This document shows positions 1-5,334 of a stretch of DNA of 5,646 nucleotides, one piece after another (positions within the stretch are counted from its first letter, which is position 1; every line of letters begins with the position of its first letter). The stretch comes from an uncultured cyanobacterium (GTDB lineage: Bacteria; Cyanobacteriota; Cyanobacteriia; Pseudanabaenales; Pseudanabaenaceae). A program made the translations under genes and the position numbers. Location: assembly GCA_903819605.1 (NCBI GenBank), contig CAIJEA010000416.1, positions 1 to 5,646 on the forward strand, written 5' to 3'. The notes beneath the pieces are model-generated. The model saw only the letters and a program-made list of their open reading frames with translations. It ran no database searches and was not told the DNA's origin.

Positions 1-1558
1 AAAATTTAAACGTTGTGACCTGCTTCCATTGTTTCAAATATTTGAATATTCGTACAATTGACTGTCGGTAGGGATGATCTGGCTGCTCATACCAGTCCCC
101 AGAAATTTCATTGGAGCTATCAAAGCCCAAATGCACAATTGTTAGTTTATGAGAATGGTCTTTTTCAGACTCCCGATCTGGCTCGTCAGGATTTTGAGTA
201 TCGGCATTAGCAAACAAGCTTGCAAAGGCGATCGATGTCTCCTCTTGCAATAGCAAATCGTTAGCTGACGCAACTTCTCGTAACTGATCGAGCCATTCAG
301 GAGATTTACGATCTGTCCAGCGAATTCCAAGGGTGACTAGCTTTGTTTGCAGCAGTAGATGTCCGAGTTTTTCGGCTTTAGTTTCGAGATAGCGCCAATT
401 ATATTCATTAGTTTCGATCAATAGGGGCAAGCGTCCAACTATCTCAATTCCAAAACCCTTAAGCCCTGCAAGTTTGCGAGGATTGTTGGTAATCAAACGC
501 ATTTTTTTGATTCCCAGATCGTGCAAAATTTGCGCTCCAACTCCATAGGTACGCAGATCGGCTCCAAATCCCAACTTTTCATTAGCTTCGACGGTATCTA
601 ATCCGCCATCTTGGAGGGAATAAGCCTTGATTTTATTGATCAAGCCAATGCCACGACCTTCTTGGCGTAAATAGATCACTACACCCCAATTGGCAAATTC
701 GATCATTTTCAATGCACTTTGCAACTGTCCGCGACAATCACAACGCAATGAGCCGAGAGCATCACCTGTAAGACATTCGGAATGTACGCGCACTAAAACT
801 TCATTGTCCGCAAAGTCTTGCAAGTCGCCCTTAACGATCGCTAAATGCTCTGTATTGTCGAGGGTATTGCGATAGGCATAGACGCGAAAGTTACCGAATA
901 ACGAAGGCAAATTTGCGATCGCGTCTCGCTGTACAAAGCGATCGTGGGCAAGACGATAGCTGATCAGATCGGCAATGCTGATTAGTTTGAGATTGTGCAG
1001 CTTGGCGTATTCAATTAACTCAGGCAACCTTGCCATTGAACCATCATCATTTTGGATCTCGCAAATTACACCTGCGGGATATAGTCCTGCCATTTGTGAT
1101 AAATCTACGGCGGCTTCAGTATGTCCAGCCCGTTTGAGTACGCCGCCTTCCTTTGCCCTAAGTGGAAAAATATGTCCAGGGCGACGCAGATCGTTGGGGC
1201 GTGTATTGGGATTAATTGCTGCCTGAATTGTGCGCGATCGATCCTCTGCCGAAATTCCTGTCGTTGTATCTTCTACCGCGTCAATACTGACGGTAAAAGC
1301 CGTTTGTTGGCTATCGGTATTGCGATCGACCATCAGGGGCAAATCTAAGCGATCGAGGCGATCGCCTGTCATGGCGAGACAGATCAAGCCCCGTGCCTTG
1401 ACCGCCATAAAGTTCACCATTTCAGGTGTGGCAAACTGAGCTGCCCCAATCAGATCGCCTTCATTTTCTCGGTTTTCATCATCGACAACGACAATGAGAC
1501 GACCTGATTTAAGGTCGTTAAGGGCATCGGGTATAGAATCAAATTGAAACTTTGTCAA
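1..1558 (-). CDS. ribBA: RibBA: bifunctional DHBP synthase / GTP cyclohydrolase II, C-terminus cut by window edge
   Basis: The protein makes both early precursors of riboflavin in the cytoplasm: 3,4-dihydroxy-2-butanone 4-phosphate from ribulose 5-phosphate, and the pyrimidine intermediate from GTP. I translated 519 codons with no stop. Residues 1-202 are the RibB domain, with the acidic metal-binding motif DDENRENEGD (26-35), RRPGHIFPLRAK (125-136) and GHTEAAVDL (145-153). Residues about 208-400 are the RibA domain, with zinc ligands C262, C273 and C275 in SECLTGDALGSLRCDC, then RQEGRGIGL (298-306), Y313, and D334/R336. Residues 401-519 form an extension that I recall from cyanobacterial RibBA proteins; it includes an acidic linker near DEPDRESEKDHSH and continues past the edge. 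The start is TTG at 1558. An in-frame TAA lies two codons upstream, and the first ATG is codon 47, past the essential DDENRENEGD motif. No strong Shine-Dalgarno sequence is visible. Family assignment is very secure; the exact start is slightly less so. Confidence 0.96.
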   Translation of the reverse strand, partial: MTKFQFDSIPDALNDLKSGRLIVVVDDENRENEGDLIGAAQFATPEMVNFMAVKARGLICLAMTGDRLDRLDLPLMVDRNTDSQQTAFTVSIDAVEDTTTGISAEDRSRTIQAAINPNTRPNDLRRPGHIFPLRAKEGGVLKRAGHTEAAVDLSQMAGLYPAGVICEIQNDDGSMARLPELIEYAKLHNLKLISIADLISYRLAHDRFVQRDAIANLPSLFGNFRVYAYRNTLDNTEHLAIVKGDLQDFADNEVLVRVHSECLTGDALGSLRCDCRGQLQSALKMIEFANWGVVIYLRQEGRGIGLINKIKAYSLQDGGLDTVEANEKLGFGADLRTYGVGAQILHDLGIKKMRLITNNPRKLAGLKGFGIEIVGRLPLLIETNEYNWRYLETKAEKLGHLLLQTKLVTLGIRWTDRKSPEWLDQLREVASANDLLLQEETSIAFASLFANADTQNPDEPDRESEKDHSHKLTIVHLGFDSSNEISGDWYEQPDHPYRQSIVRIFKYLKQWKQVTTFKF

Positions 1559-1636
1559 GGCTTACTGTCAGGGATTCAAGCTATTTATATCCATCATATA
1601 ACAATCTCTATAGTGCTTACCCCCAATCAAAACTTC

Positions 1637-1663
1637 AAAAAGAAAAGCATCGCTTCTCTTTTT
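1637..1663 (-). terminator. Hairpin terminator, probably for minus-strand transcription
   Basis: Two 12-nt arms (1637-1648 and 1652-1663) flank a 3-nt loop. Read on the minus strand, all 12 positions pair, using one G-U wobble (1656/1644), and the 3' arm is U-rich, ending in UUUUU and followed by more U-rich sequence. On the plus strand the same position is an A-C mismatch. This asymmetry suggests that it terminates minus-strand transcripts, most likely from the hydrolase gene about 330 nt upstream. It would then separate that gene from ribBA. The stem is mostly A-U, so strength is uncertain. Confidence 0.5.
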
Positions 1664-1802
1664 GGGGATTGCATTTTAAAAAGAATGACGATCGTAAAAT
1701 TTATGGCTAATTGGTATAGAGAGTACTTGACAAATCCTTAAGTTACTTCAGTCGATTATGTTTGTATAGCAATCCTTGAATTTAGTCCCAAAAAATCAAA
1801 AT

Positions 1803-1833
1803 CTCCAAAATAATAGCGGCGCTTCATACCGCT
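1803..1833. repeat. Degenerate copy of the GC-rich palindrome family seen at 5233-5283
   Basis: The stretch 1803-1823 resembles the left arm of the perfect palindrome near 5234: both read CTCCAAAA, then an AT-containing spacer, then GCGGCGCT. The right half here has decayed, leaving only a 5-bp AGCGG/CCGCT pairing (1815-1819 with 1829-1833). I infer a mutated member of one dispersed intergenic repeat family. Two copies in one window are only suggestive. Confidence 0.4.
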
Positions 1834-1876
1834 TGAAACAGTTTTGTCCGTCAATAATTTCTTGACTGTCTACTAG
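1833..1876 (+). repeat. Direct repeat copy A (44 bp), 3' side of the hydrolase gene
   Basis: Aligned to copy B (2936-2978), 41 of 44 columns agree. The differences are C/T at 1839, T/G at 1860 and one base (C1866) missing in B. The shared core is AGTTTTGTCCGTCAATAATT. Copies A and B lie in the same orientation on either side of the hydrolase gene, about 1.1 kb apart. The function is unknown; it could be a dispersed genomic repeat, a remnant of a mobile element, or a shared regulatory element. Confidence 0.8.
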
Positions 1877-1924
1877 TCGATGTTAAAGAATCACAGGAAC
1901 GGGAACTTATACTGACAGTCAAGA
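1860..1924. repeat. Inverted repeat TCTTGACTGTC / GACAGTCAAGA
   Basis: An 11-bp perfect inverted repeat has arms at 1860-1870 and 1914-1924, separated by 43 bp. The left arm overlaps the end of direct repeat A. The GACAGTCAA core occurs again at 2886-2894, so it may be a recurring site rather than a simple hairpin. There is no adjacent U-tract, so it does not look like a terminator. Confidence 0.5.
1862..1874 (+). repeat. Left arm of the 13-bp inverted repeat bracketing the hydrolase gene
   Basis: TTGACTGTCTACT here is the exact reverse complement of AGTAGACAGTCAA at 2882-2894. The two arms bracket a 1,033-bp segment containing the whole hydrolase gene. No target-site duplication is visible immediately outside the arms and no transposase lies inside, so a mobile-element origin is only a possibility. 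Confidence 0.6.
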
Positions 1925-1992
1925 GTACTAAATCTAAGAAATAATAGCTATGCGATCGCGATTCTGGCAAATCTACCTGATAGGGTTATAAA

Positions 1993-2757
1993 CTACTTAA
2001 GATAACTGTTTAAGAACATTACGGCTTGGTCTTTAGAGTCTTGGTCAGCTTTACCAACAAAGCCATGATTTTGGTTAGGATAGATATTAACCTTGTGGGG
2101 AACGCTAGCCTCCTTCAACAGACTATCTAACTTATAAGCTTCTTTTACCGATACGATTGAATCGGCTTCACCGTGCAGAATTAGGGTTGGTGACATTCGT
2201 TGGCGTAGGTTCCAAGCCCAATCTGGCATCGCTCCAAAAAATTCGACAACAACAACAATTCGTCGATCTTGAGTTGCAAGGGTTAATACCTCAGATGCTC
2301 CTAAAGAAACTCCCACAACTCCAACTTTTGATGAATCTATATTGGGCTGATTTACTGCGTAATCAATGGCATTTTCTATTGTCTTACCCCAAACTGCAAA
2401 GTTTTTTACTATAGTCGGGAAGTTTGCTATTTCAGTTTGTGTGGACTCAAAATAATGGGGTAAAAAAACGATATAGCCATTTTGCGCTAGTTCTTCAGAA
2501 AGCCTTGAATAGATTTTTGTCCATTTCTCAAGTTTCAGACCATCAGCACCATGCGCTAGGATCAATGTTGGATATTTGCCCTGCTGCTTAGGTGCAAACT
2601 TCTCTATGGAGATATTCTGACCATTTGAGTTGTAGGTTTCATTGGAGTGATAAATCTCTAATGCTTGCTTTTGCTCGCTTGGTTGTTCCTGATGGCTGTT
2701 ACAACTGGTGCAACCAACCACGACCATAAGTAATAGCGAGATAATAGCTTTTGACAT
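1993..2757 (-). CDS. Dienelactone hydrolase-type alpha/beta hydrolase, predicted lipoprotein
   Basis: This is a 254-residue predicted serine hydrolase. The N-terminus is a lipoprotein signal: K3, a hydrophobic stretch (4-14) and lipobox VVGC with lipidated C16. The mature enzyme should therefore be membrane-anchored, outside the cytoplasm. A polar linker rich in Gln, Ser and Asn (17-50) leads into the hydrolase fold. LAHG (67-70) fits the oxyanion-hole strand. The nucleophile elbow is GVSLG (149-153) with S151, followed by D199 in HGEADSIV and H231 in NQNHGF, which completes a Ser-Asp-His triad. The classic dienelactone hydrolase uses Cys as nucleophile, so true dienelactone activity is not implied and the substrate is unknown. 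The ATG at 2757 is supported by the signal peptide; its ribosome binding site is weak. The gene stands alone, lies divergent to the SLH gene and is flanked by direct and inverted repeats. Confidence 0.9.
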   Translation of the reverse strand: MSKAIISLLLMVVVGCTSCNSHQEQPSEQKQALEIYHSNETYNSNGQNISIEKFAPKQQGKYPTLILAHGADGLKLEKWTKIYSRLSEELAQNGYIVFLPHYFESTQTEIANFPTIVKNFAVWGKTIENAIDYAVNQPNIDSSKVGVVGVSLGASEVLTLATQDRRIVVVVEFFGAMPDWAWNLRQRMSPTLILHGEADSIVSVKEAYKLDSLLKEASVPHKVNIYPNQNHGFVGKADQDSKDQAVMFLNSYLK

Positions 2758-2881
2758 TTTGATTTCTACGTTAGTGAACTAACAGTAATTGTGTAGCTTA
2801 AATTAATATAATGCGATCTCAAAAATAGAACCATGATCGCTTTGCGGGTGTAAATAAAGTGAATTTAGTAATTCTTTAGCA

Positions 2882-2894
2882 AGTAGACAGTCAA
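2882..2894 (-). repeat. Right arm of the 13-bp inverted repeat bracketing the hydrolase gene
   Basis: AGTAGACAGTCAA is the exact reverse complement of 1862-1874. It lies in the 5' region of the hydrolase gene, about 40 bp from repeat copy B. The complementary motif inside copy B (ending TGTCTACTAG) has lost one base and so pairs less well with this arm. Confidence 0.6.
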
Positions 2895-2935
2895 AGGCAA
2901 TTTGGCGATTAACACAAAGTTATATGCAAGACTTA

Positions 2936-2978
2936 TTGAAATAGTTTTGTCCGTCAATAATTGCTTGATGTCTACTAG
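2936..2978 (+). repeat. Direct repeat copy B (43 bp), 5' side of the hydrolase gene
   Basis: This is the partner of copy A (1833-1876), in the same orientation, with two substitutions and one single-base deletion between them. Similarity fades on both sides, so the unit looks bounded rather than part of a longer duplication. Confidence 0.8.
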
Positions 2979-3041
2979 ACATAATCAGTCTTTAGGAAGA
3001 TTTTGGTTTAACAATTTAGACCTAGGCAAAATAGATTAACC

Positions 3042-3122
3042 GTTTGATTTGTTTGATTTGTTTGATTAGCTGATGCGCCAAAGCCTATATTTATCCAAAT
3101 TACTGTTTGATTTGTTTGATTT
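3042..3122 (+). repeat. Cluster of 9-bp repeats GTTTGATTT (3 + 2 copies)
   Basis: Tandem units occupy 3042-3050, 3051-3059 and 3060-3068 (the last ends TTA). After a 36-bp gap, two more exact units follow at 3105-3113 and 3114-3122. The cluster is 140-220 bp upstream of the SLH start codon. Its reverse complement, AAATCAAAC, appears at 3269-3277 in the first codons of that gene. The repeats may be operator sites, leader RNA elements, or slippage-derived short tandem repeats of the kind common in cyanobacteria. Confidence 0.8.
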
Positions 3123-3205
3123 ACTGAATTTGCAAGCCAAAATCTTGACCGAATTATGGCGTAGGAGAGAGATACATTCAATAATCTGTGAGGAACATTT
3201 GATTG

Positions 3206-3247
3206 AAATATACAGTCATTTTGTGAAATATGCATGAATGTATATTT
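3206..3247 (+). promoter_or_regulatory. Inverted repeat directly upstream of the SLH gene ribosome binding site
   Basis: Two 14-nt arms (3206-3219 and 3234-3247) match at 13 of 14 positions around a 14-nt loop; the mismatch is G3215 against A3238. The right arm ends at the base before the AGGAG ribosome binding site. As RNA it would form an A-U-rich hairpin next to the Shine-Dalgarno sequence; as DNA it could be a protein-binding palindrome near the promoter. Which of these applies depends on the unknown transcription start. Confidence 0.5.
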
Positions 3248-3252
3248 AGGAG
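3248..3252 (+). promoter_or_regulatory. Ribosome binding site AGGAG of the SLH gene
   Basis: AGGAG lies 11 nt before the ATG at 3264. It selects that start over the in-frame ATG at 3234, which would lie upstream of this site and inside the inverted repeat, and would put extra residues ahead of the signal peptide. Confidence 0.75.
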
Positions 3253-3263
3253 AAAAACTCAAC

Positions 3264-4493
3264 ATGACAAATCAAACTAAACGTTCTAGCACGGCATTAA
3301 TTGTGGCAGCAAGCTTTATTGGTAGCTCTTCGCTTCCCTTCATTAGCACTGCCTCTGTATTTGCTCAAACTACATTTAATGATGTTCCGACAAACTATTG
3401 GGCGCAACCCTTTATTCAAGAGTTGGCATCAAGAGATATTCTCAAAGGCTTTCCTGATGGGGGATTTCGTCCAAACGATCCAGTAACCAGAGCACAATTT
3501 GCGGCTATTCTCAGCAAGGCTACTAACAAAGCTCCCATACGTGGTGGCGTTACCTTTGTTGATGTTTCTTCAAATTACTGGGCTGCTTCCGCAATTCAAA
3601 AGTCCTATACAACAGGATTCTTGTCTGGATATCCAGGCAATGTTTTTGAACCTGGTCAAAATATTCCACGCGTACAAATCTTAGTTTCCCTAGCTAATGG
3701 ATTAAATTATTCAGCCAGTCAAGCCCCTGAAACAACTTTACAAACCTATGCCGATGCTTCTGGAATTCCTAACTATGCGAGAAATAGTGTAGCTGCGGCA
3801 ACTGAGAATCGCTTGGTTGTGAATTACCCGAATGTACAGTTTTTAAATCCTAACCAAACTGCAACTAGAGCTGAAGTTGCTGCATTTATCTATCAAGCTT
3901 TAGTACGATCGGGTCAGGTAAATGCGATCGCCTCACCTTATATTGTTGGTCAAGTTACAAATACTCCACCTGTTCAAAATCAAACAAGAATTCCTGCTGG
4001 CAATACAATATCCGTTCAGTATTCTAAGGATAAGATTTTGCTGGGTCCCGATGACAAAGTTCCTTTGACTCTATCGGTATCGCAAAACATTGCTAATCCC
4101 CAAGGCGCGATCCTAATTCCTGTTGGAACTCAAGTAGTTGGTGAATTGAGAACCGTATCAGGCGGAGCTCAATTCTTTGCAAGCACACTTGTATTTGCTG
4201 ATGGTCGCAGAGTCCCGATCAATGCAACTTCTCAGGTTGTAACTACAACTGAGAAAGTTGATAAAGGTATAAGTGTTGGCAATATCCTCAAAGGGGCTGC
4301 GATCGGAGGTGCGGCAGCGGCGGCGATCTCGGCAGTTACAGGAGATCATGTTCTTGCTACAGAGAAACTCCTTGGTGGGGCTGGGGCTGGAGCATTGCTG
4401 GGACTGTTCTTAGGACGTGACAGCGTAACGCTCTCATCTGTCAACCCTAATACCGATCTAACAGAGACTTTAAACTCTGATTTACTACTGTAA
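3264..4493 (+). CDS. Secreted SLH-domain protein with a VirB10/TrbI-like C-terminal region
   Basis: This is a 409-residue cell-envelope protein. A signal peptide (K6/R7, hydrophobic 11-27, cleavage after ASVFA at 34) sends it across the inner membrane. Three SLH domains follow: 38-82 (FNDVPTNYWA), 98-142 (FVDVSSNYWA) and a more divergent third at about 162-213, which still carries TRAEVAAFIYQAL. SLH domains bind cell-wall polymers; in cyanobacteria they commonly tie outer-membrane proteins to peptidoglycan. After a Pro/Asn/Gln linker (228-242), residues 243-409 run IPAGNTISV, IPVGTQVVGEL and FADGRRVPI. This pattern resembles the C-terminal domain of VirB10/TrbI, with a Gly/Ala-rich stretch (343-384) that may be a membrane or packing helix. 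That likeness is from motif pattern only. No long porin barrel follows, so it is not a typical SLH porin. It appears monocistronic, with its own ribosome binding site and a strong terminator. Confidence 0.93.
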   Translation: MTNQTKRSSTALIVAASFIGSSSLPFISTASVFAQTTFNDVPTNYWAQPFIQELASRDILKGFPDGGFRPNDPVTRAQFAAILSKATNKAPIRGGVTFVDVSSNYWAASAIQKSYTTGFLSGYPGNVFEPGQNIPRVQILVSLANGLNYSASQAPETTLQTYADASGIPNYARNSVAAATENRLVVNYPNVQFLNPNQTATRAEVAAFIYQALVRSGQVNAIASPYIVGQVTNTPPVQNQTRIPAGNTISVQYSKDKILLGPDDKVPLTLSVSQNIANPQGAILIPVGTQVVGELRTVSGGAQFFASTLVFADGRRVPINATSQVVTTTEKVDKGISVGNILKGAAIGGAAAAAISAVTGDHVLATEKLLGGAGAGALLGLFLGRDSVTLSSVNPNTDLTETLNSDLLL

Positions 4494-4515
4494 ACTTTGG
4501 TTTCATAATCAATTA

Positions 4516-4552
4516 AATTCAAAAAGCCTTGCTTCGCAGGGCTTTTTGAATT
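4516..4552 (+). terminator. Intrinsic terminator of the SLH gene
   Basis: A 17-bp stem (4516-4532 with 4536-4552) has a 3-nt loop. A GC-rich top (GCC...GGC) sits on an A/U base whose 3' arm contains UUUUU. All positions pair on the plus-strand RNA with one U-G wobble (4529/4539); on the minus strand that pair becomes A-C. It starts 22 nt after the SLH stop codon. Confidence 0.85.
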
Positions 4553-4591
4553 ATGTCTATATTGTACGCATCTATAAATCACAATAAATCT

Positions 4592-5227
4592 ATGAGCGAT
4601 CGCACTGAAACATTACGTCGATTGATGAAGTTAGCAGAGATATCTAGCTTTCAAGTGCTAAGCGATCGCACAGGTGCATCACGTCGGGCGATCGACACAC
4701 TTCGCAAAGGTAATGCATCAAATTTAAAATATGCTGATTTAGTCAAGATAGCGGAAGTCTTACAAATTGAATTAGATGAATTAATTGCTAAATTTATTCC
4801 AGATACTGTTAATAAACGAGAATCTCAAAGTTCAGAAATTGCAGCTTTGCGTGAAGAATATCTACGCTTGCAGCAAAAGTTAGAAAACCAAAGGCAAGAA
4901 TTGCGATCGCAGTTTGAAAGGGAAACAATTCAGCAATTAGAATCACTGCTTTTGCAATTACCATCGGCGGCTCATGCGGCTCAGCAAAATCCCAATATGT
5001 TAGCCAAGAATGTTCTGCCCTTGTTGCGTCCTCTTGACGCTTTGTTGCAAAAATGGGGGATTAGTGCGATCGGTTCCGTTGGTGGAGAAATTAATTACGA
5101 TTCGCAAAAGCATCAGTTAATGGAAGGAAGCGATCGGATAGAAGAAGGAGATCCTGCGATCGTGCGTTATGTTGGCTATATGCAAGGCGAAAAACTGTTG
5201 TATAGAGCTAGAGTTGCTAAAGTATAG
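4592..5227 (+). CDS. Helix-turn-helix protein with coiled coil and GrpE-like C-terminal domain
   Basis: The protein has 211 residues from the ATG at 4592. Residues about 5-68 form an XRE/Cro-type helix-turn-helix: FQVLSDRTGASRRAIDTLR (20-38), then NLKYADLVKIAEVLQI and DELI. A charged helical segment (80-120) looks like a coiled coil. Residues 145-211 (VGGEINYDSQKHQLMEG, then VRYVGY and LLYRARV) match the pattern of the beta-rich C-terminal domain of GrpE, the nucleotide exchange factor for DnaK. The helical dimerisation region is short compared with true GrpE, so exchange activity is uncertain; a DNA-binding or stress-linked regulator is an alternative. I recall similar cyanobacterial proteins annotated as GrpE. 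An earlier in-frame ATG at 4553 would add 13 residues, but it starts right against the SLH terminator stem, so 4592 is preferred. No clear Shine-Dalgarno sequence is seen for either start. Confidence 0.82.
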   Translation: MSDRTETLRRLMKLAEISSFQVLSDRTGASRRAIDTLRKGNASNLKYADLVKIAEVLQIELDELIAKFIPDTVNKRESQSSEIAALREEYLRLQQKLENQRQELRSQFERETIQQLESLLLQLPSAAHAAQQNPNMLAKNVLPLLRPLDALLQKWGISAIGSVGGEINYDSQKHQLMEGSDRIEEGDPAIVRYVGYMQGEKLLYRARVAKV

Positions 5228-5232
5228 CAATA

Positions 5233-5283
5233 ACTCCAAAAGATGAGTGGCGGCGCTGTGCGCCGCCACTCATCTTTTGGAGT
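5233..5283. repeat. Perfect 24-bp GC-centred palindrome between genes
   Basis: Arms 5233-5256 and 5260-5283 are perfectly complementary around a 3-nt loop (TGT). The top is GTGGCGGCGC/GCGCCGCCAC and the base is ACTCCAAAAGATGA/TCATCTTTTGGAGT. It begins 5 nt after the HTH/GrpE-like stop codon. It could stop transcription or protect the mRNA 3' end, but no U-tract follows the stem on either strand, so it is not a textbook terminator. A decayed relative lies at 1803-1833, which suggests a dispersed palindromic repeat family. Confidence 0.8.
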
Positions 5284-5334
5284 GCAAAACTTACATTACT
5301 ATGATTCCAAATACACCAAACCAGTAAACGAACG

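Larger units (their letters stand above)
1559..1992. other. Intergenic region between ribBA and the lipoprotein hydrolase
   Basis: About 430 bp without a credible gene, between two minus-strand genes. It holds a hairpin with U-rich flanks (1637-1663), a degenerate GC-rich half-palindrome (1803-1833), repeat copy A (1833-1876), a 10-11 bp inverted repeat (1860-1924) and one HIP1 octamer. The ribBA promoter should lie here, but I see no convincing -35/-10 pair on the minus strand. I did not recognise an FMN riboswitch. A TTGACA on the plus strand (1727-1732) has no well-placed -10 partner. Confidence 0.7.
2758..3263. other. Divergent intergenic region between the hydrolase and SLH genes
   Basis: About 500 bp without a credible gene. 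In order it holds the hydrolase leader, with a possible minus-strand -10 (TATATT, complement of 2805-2810) lacking a good -35; the right arm of the 13-bp inverted repeat (2882-2894); repeat copy B (2936-2978); five copies of a 9-bp unit (3042-3122); and an inverted repeat (3206-3247) beside the SLH ribosome binding site. TTGACC at 3145-3150 could be a plus-strand -35, but its downstream -10 candidates are poor. Confidence 0.7.

Noticed and set aside
142..330. Minus-strand ORF of 62 codons
   Set aside because: It is in a different frame inside the ribBA C-terminal extension, whose own frame is open and matches the family pattern.
690..1439. Several plus-strand ORFs of 61-83 codons
   Set aside because: They lie antisense to the clearly conserved ribBA reading frame and show no recognisable domains.
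1544..1741. Plus-strand ORF of 65 codons
   Set aside because: It overlaps the ribBA start and runs straight through the hairpin at 1637-1663; no ribosome binding site or known domain was seen.
1727..1755. Plus-strand promoter beginning with TTGACA
   Set aside because: No -10-like hexamer lies at 16-18 bp spacing and no plus-strand gene follows.
1559..1800. Possible FMN riboswitch upstream of ribBA
   Set aside because: I could not find the conserved FMN-aptamer segments, and the hairpin here is a simple A-U-rich stem.
2157..2414. Plus-strand ORF of 85 codons
   Set aside because: It is antisense to the hydrolase gene, covering the nucleophile elbow region, and shows no features of its own.
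3042..3122. Possible CRISPR array
   Set aside because: Units are only 9 bp, directly tandem with no unique spacers; this is a short tandem repeat.
3008..3265. Minus-strand ORF of 85 codons with NQTNQT repeats
   Set aside because: The repeats are only the translation of the 9-bp DNA repeat cluster; it also overlaps the SLH leader and start.
4346..4582. Minus-strand ORF of 78 codons
   Set aside because: It crosses the SLH terminator hairpin and is antisense to the SLH C-terminus; a shadow frame.
5233..5283. Standard intrinsic terminator for the HTH/GrpE-like gene
   Set aside because: The stem is strong, but no U-run follows it on either strand, so it is listed as a palindromic repeat that might still affect RNA 3' ends.
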